A stretch of DNA of 64,000 nt. Origin: Siderastrea radians. Lineage: Eukaryota; Cnidaria; Anthozoa; Scleractinia; Rhizangiidae. Location of the stretch: assembly GCA_964017195.1 (NCBI GenBank), contig OZ024898.1:6039482-6103481 (forward strand), written 5' to 3'. Positions 62,724 to 64,000 of this stretch are shown piece after piece; within the stretch, counting starts at the first letter, position 1; every line of letters starts with the position of its first letter. The position numbers and the translations under genes were made by a program. Below the pieces are notes generated by a model. It saw only the letters and a program-made list of their open reading frames with translations. It was not told the origin of the DNA and did not search any database.

Positions 62724-63129
62724 GTGAGCGTGTAACTCTTATTTTTTCTTGCTACGCCGGGATGGCCCATAAATATCCAAAAAAAGTGGTGTCTAGACGT
62801 GCGCTTTTCACGTACCGTCTTCAACTACTTATTATAATGTACCCTTCTGATTCTAAGGTCAACTTTAATAGAAGGCATTGCTTGTAATTTGGTGACTACC
62901 TCTTCGTTTGCTTGCAAAGGTATTCAGTTTGGTCTCACTATTTAAAGAGGTTTCTTTTTATATTACATCTTGCTACAATCTCAACTACCTGCGTCGTTTG
63001 TTATTCCACATTTTGCTTTTCGAAATGTCAGTCGCAAGGATTCCTTAGACGATTTCGGAGATGGTGAAAGTCGTACTTTATCGCGGAACTTTTGGCCTAG
63101 AATTAAACCCGTTTTGATGAATAGGACTT

Positions 63130-63235
63130 TAATCCTTAATGATCGCTACGATCACTGCGATTGCTGAAAAAAAAAACGTTTGGAAATCGTTGTTAGTATG
63201 TGGAAACCACTTTTTAGTGATCGTAGCGATCACAG
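63130..63235. repeat. GATCGCTACGATCACT palindrome pair
   Basis: GATCGCTACGATCACT (63139-63154) and AGTGATCGTAGCGATC (63216-63231) are exact complements, followed by GCGATTGC / GCAATC on the inner and outer sides. Short hairpin element in the intron. Confidence 0.75.
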
Positions 63236-63691
63236 CAATCATATATGAAAACCAGCCTACATATGGAAACTGCTCAGCGATCAAAGTCGCAACGACCGCT
63301 CAACTTTTTTTTAATGCCTATTGTTACATACAAAGCTGCTGGCTTTTGTTTTGCAGGCAATTAGCTGCCCAACAAATAGCTAAGTATTAATTGGTAAATT
63401 CATGAAATTTCCACCGCAGGTGACAGGCTTTTTCAAAGACTGATTTAACGTAAACAGTAGCTTCAACAGTTCAACTGTTGCTTTCTAGGGTGTCATCGCT
63501 GATAAATGACGGAATCGAAGGAGGGCTCTCGAAGGTGTTGTCGCCTAAGTTCATATTAAAGCTTTCATTTTGTCATTTGTGTTGCTTCATGATCTGCGGT
63601 ATTATACTATTCCGGTGAGTCAACTATTGAATTCTGGATTTATCAACTGAGTTGATAAGGTAAATTGGCCACCGTAAACAGATTGAAAGCA

Positions 63692-63719
63692 GACGTTTCG
63701 AACGTTATCCCTTCGTCAG
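63692..63719 (-). repeat. Third, degenerate hammerhead-like/Penelope terminal motif
   Basis: The minus strand reads CTGACGAAGGGATAACGTTCGAAACGTC without a strong line break. The CTGACGA and GAAAC-GTC boxes are perfect but the stem between them is degraded. Suggests an old Penelope-like end; no coding remnant is seen nearby. Confidence 0.4.
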
Positions 63720-63945
63720 AGCGAATCACTATTAAGAAATATGGCAGTTTTTAGGTTGGTGGGCGATGGCTTGCAAGATTTATGAAAATCAATCCAACAC
63801 TTGGCTCATGATACAAGACCGTTTTCTGTGCAACTTTGTGACACCGATTAAACGACAATTAAAATTACACTGATATTTCCTTCAGTTAATTGGATGTTTT
63901 AAACACATTCTATTCTTTATTTCCATTGCAGGAGTTGATAATAAA

Positions 63946-64000
63946 ATGGTGCCCCTCAGAGCTTTAATATTGGCGTGTATGACTTTTGGTGTTGTCCGAA
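63946..64000 (+). CDS. Start of a secreted/membrane protein gene (partial)
   Basis: After acceptor CCATTGCAG (exon from 63932), ATG opens M-V-P-L-R-A-L-I-L-A-C-M-T-F-G-V-V-R, a typical signal-peptide start: one basic residue and then a hydrophobic run. It runs off the window. Same strand as the EGF gene, with a relic of EGF-gene intron lying between them (49555-49700), so it could be a tandem relative; the 18 codons seen cannot show this. Confidence 0.65.
   Translation, partial: MVPLRALILACMTFGVVR

Overview
This is eukaryotic DNA: exons are short, introns are long and TE-filled, splice sites are GT-AG, and DNA transposons, a tyrosine-recombinase element and Penelope-like retroelement pieces are dense. 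The cysteine-rich EGF/D8C gene, the P2X7-C-like and THAP-transposase relics, and the types of foldback repeat suggest an anthozoan cnidarian, most likely a stony coral. That placement is inference.

One host gene dominates, on the + strand from 4333 (5' end not seen) to 40212. I can assign 21 exons: 17 EGF-like exons, one large exon for a uromodulin/OIT3-type D8C domain (22172-22537), a 42-bp stalk exon, a transmembrane exon and a 10-bp terminal coding exon. All domain exons are phase 1-1, so the reading frame can be followed across every junction. The product is a membrane-anchored extracellular protein, EGF(3+)-D8C-EGF(14)-TM, with a very short cytoplasmic tail. The EGF exons after D8C fall into three recurring types (C, A, B), duplicated together with their flanking introns. 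One decayed EGF exon and at least one exon-less intron remnant mark where array units were lost.

Most of the remaining sequence is nested mobile DNA. Inside the gene's introns are a roughly 9.6-kb element with 8-bp target duplications (10891-20514), TTAA-flanked elements (20846-21236, 25829-28539), three head-to-tail copies of a Crypton-like tyrosine-recombinase element (31224-35160), and many MITE/foldback elements. Downstream of the gene, 41157-49196 is an inverted, shattered copy of a composite repeat that is also at 7470-9545. It is split by Penelope-like fragments, one with a 13-bp target duplication, which themselves carry nested DNA elements.

At 50801-60310 lies a TTAA-flanked transposon with roughly 210-bp terminal inverted repeats. 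It carries a P2X7-C-like ORF on one strand and a THAP-domain transposase on the other, both broken, plus two nested foldback elements. The right edge has a candidate TATA box, a 5' UTR exon and the first 18 codons (signal-peptide-like) of another + strand gene (63946 onward), possibly a relative of the EGF gene. No tRNA, rRNA or CRISPR was recognised.
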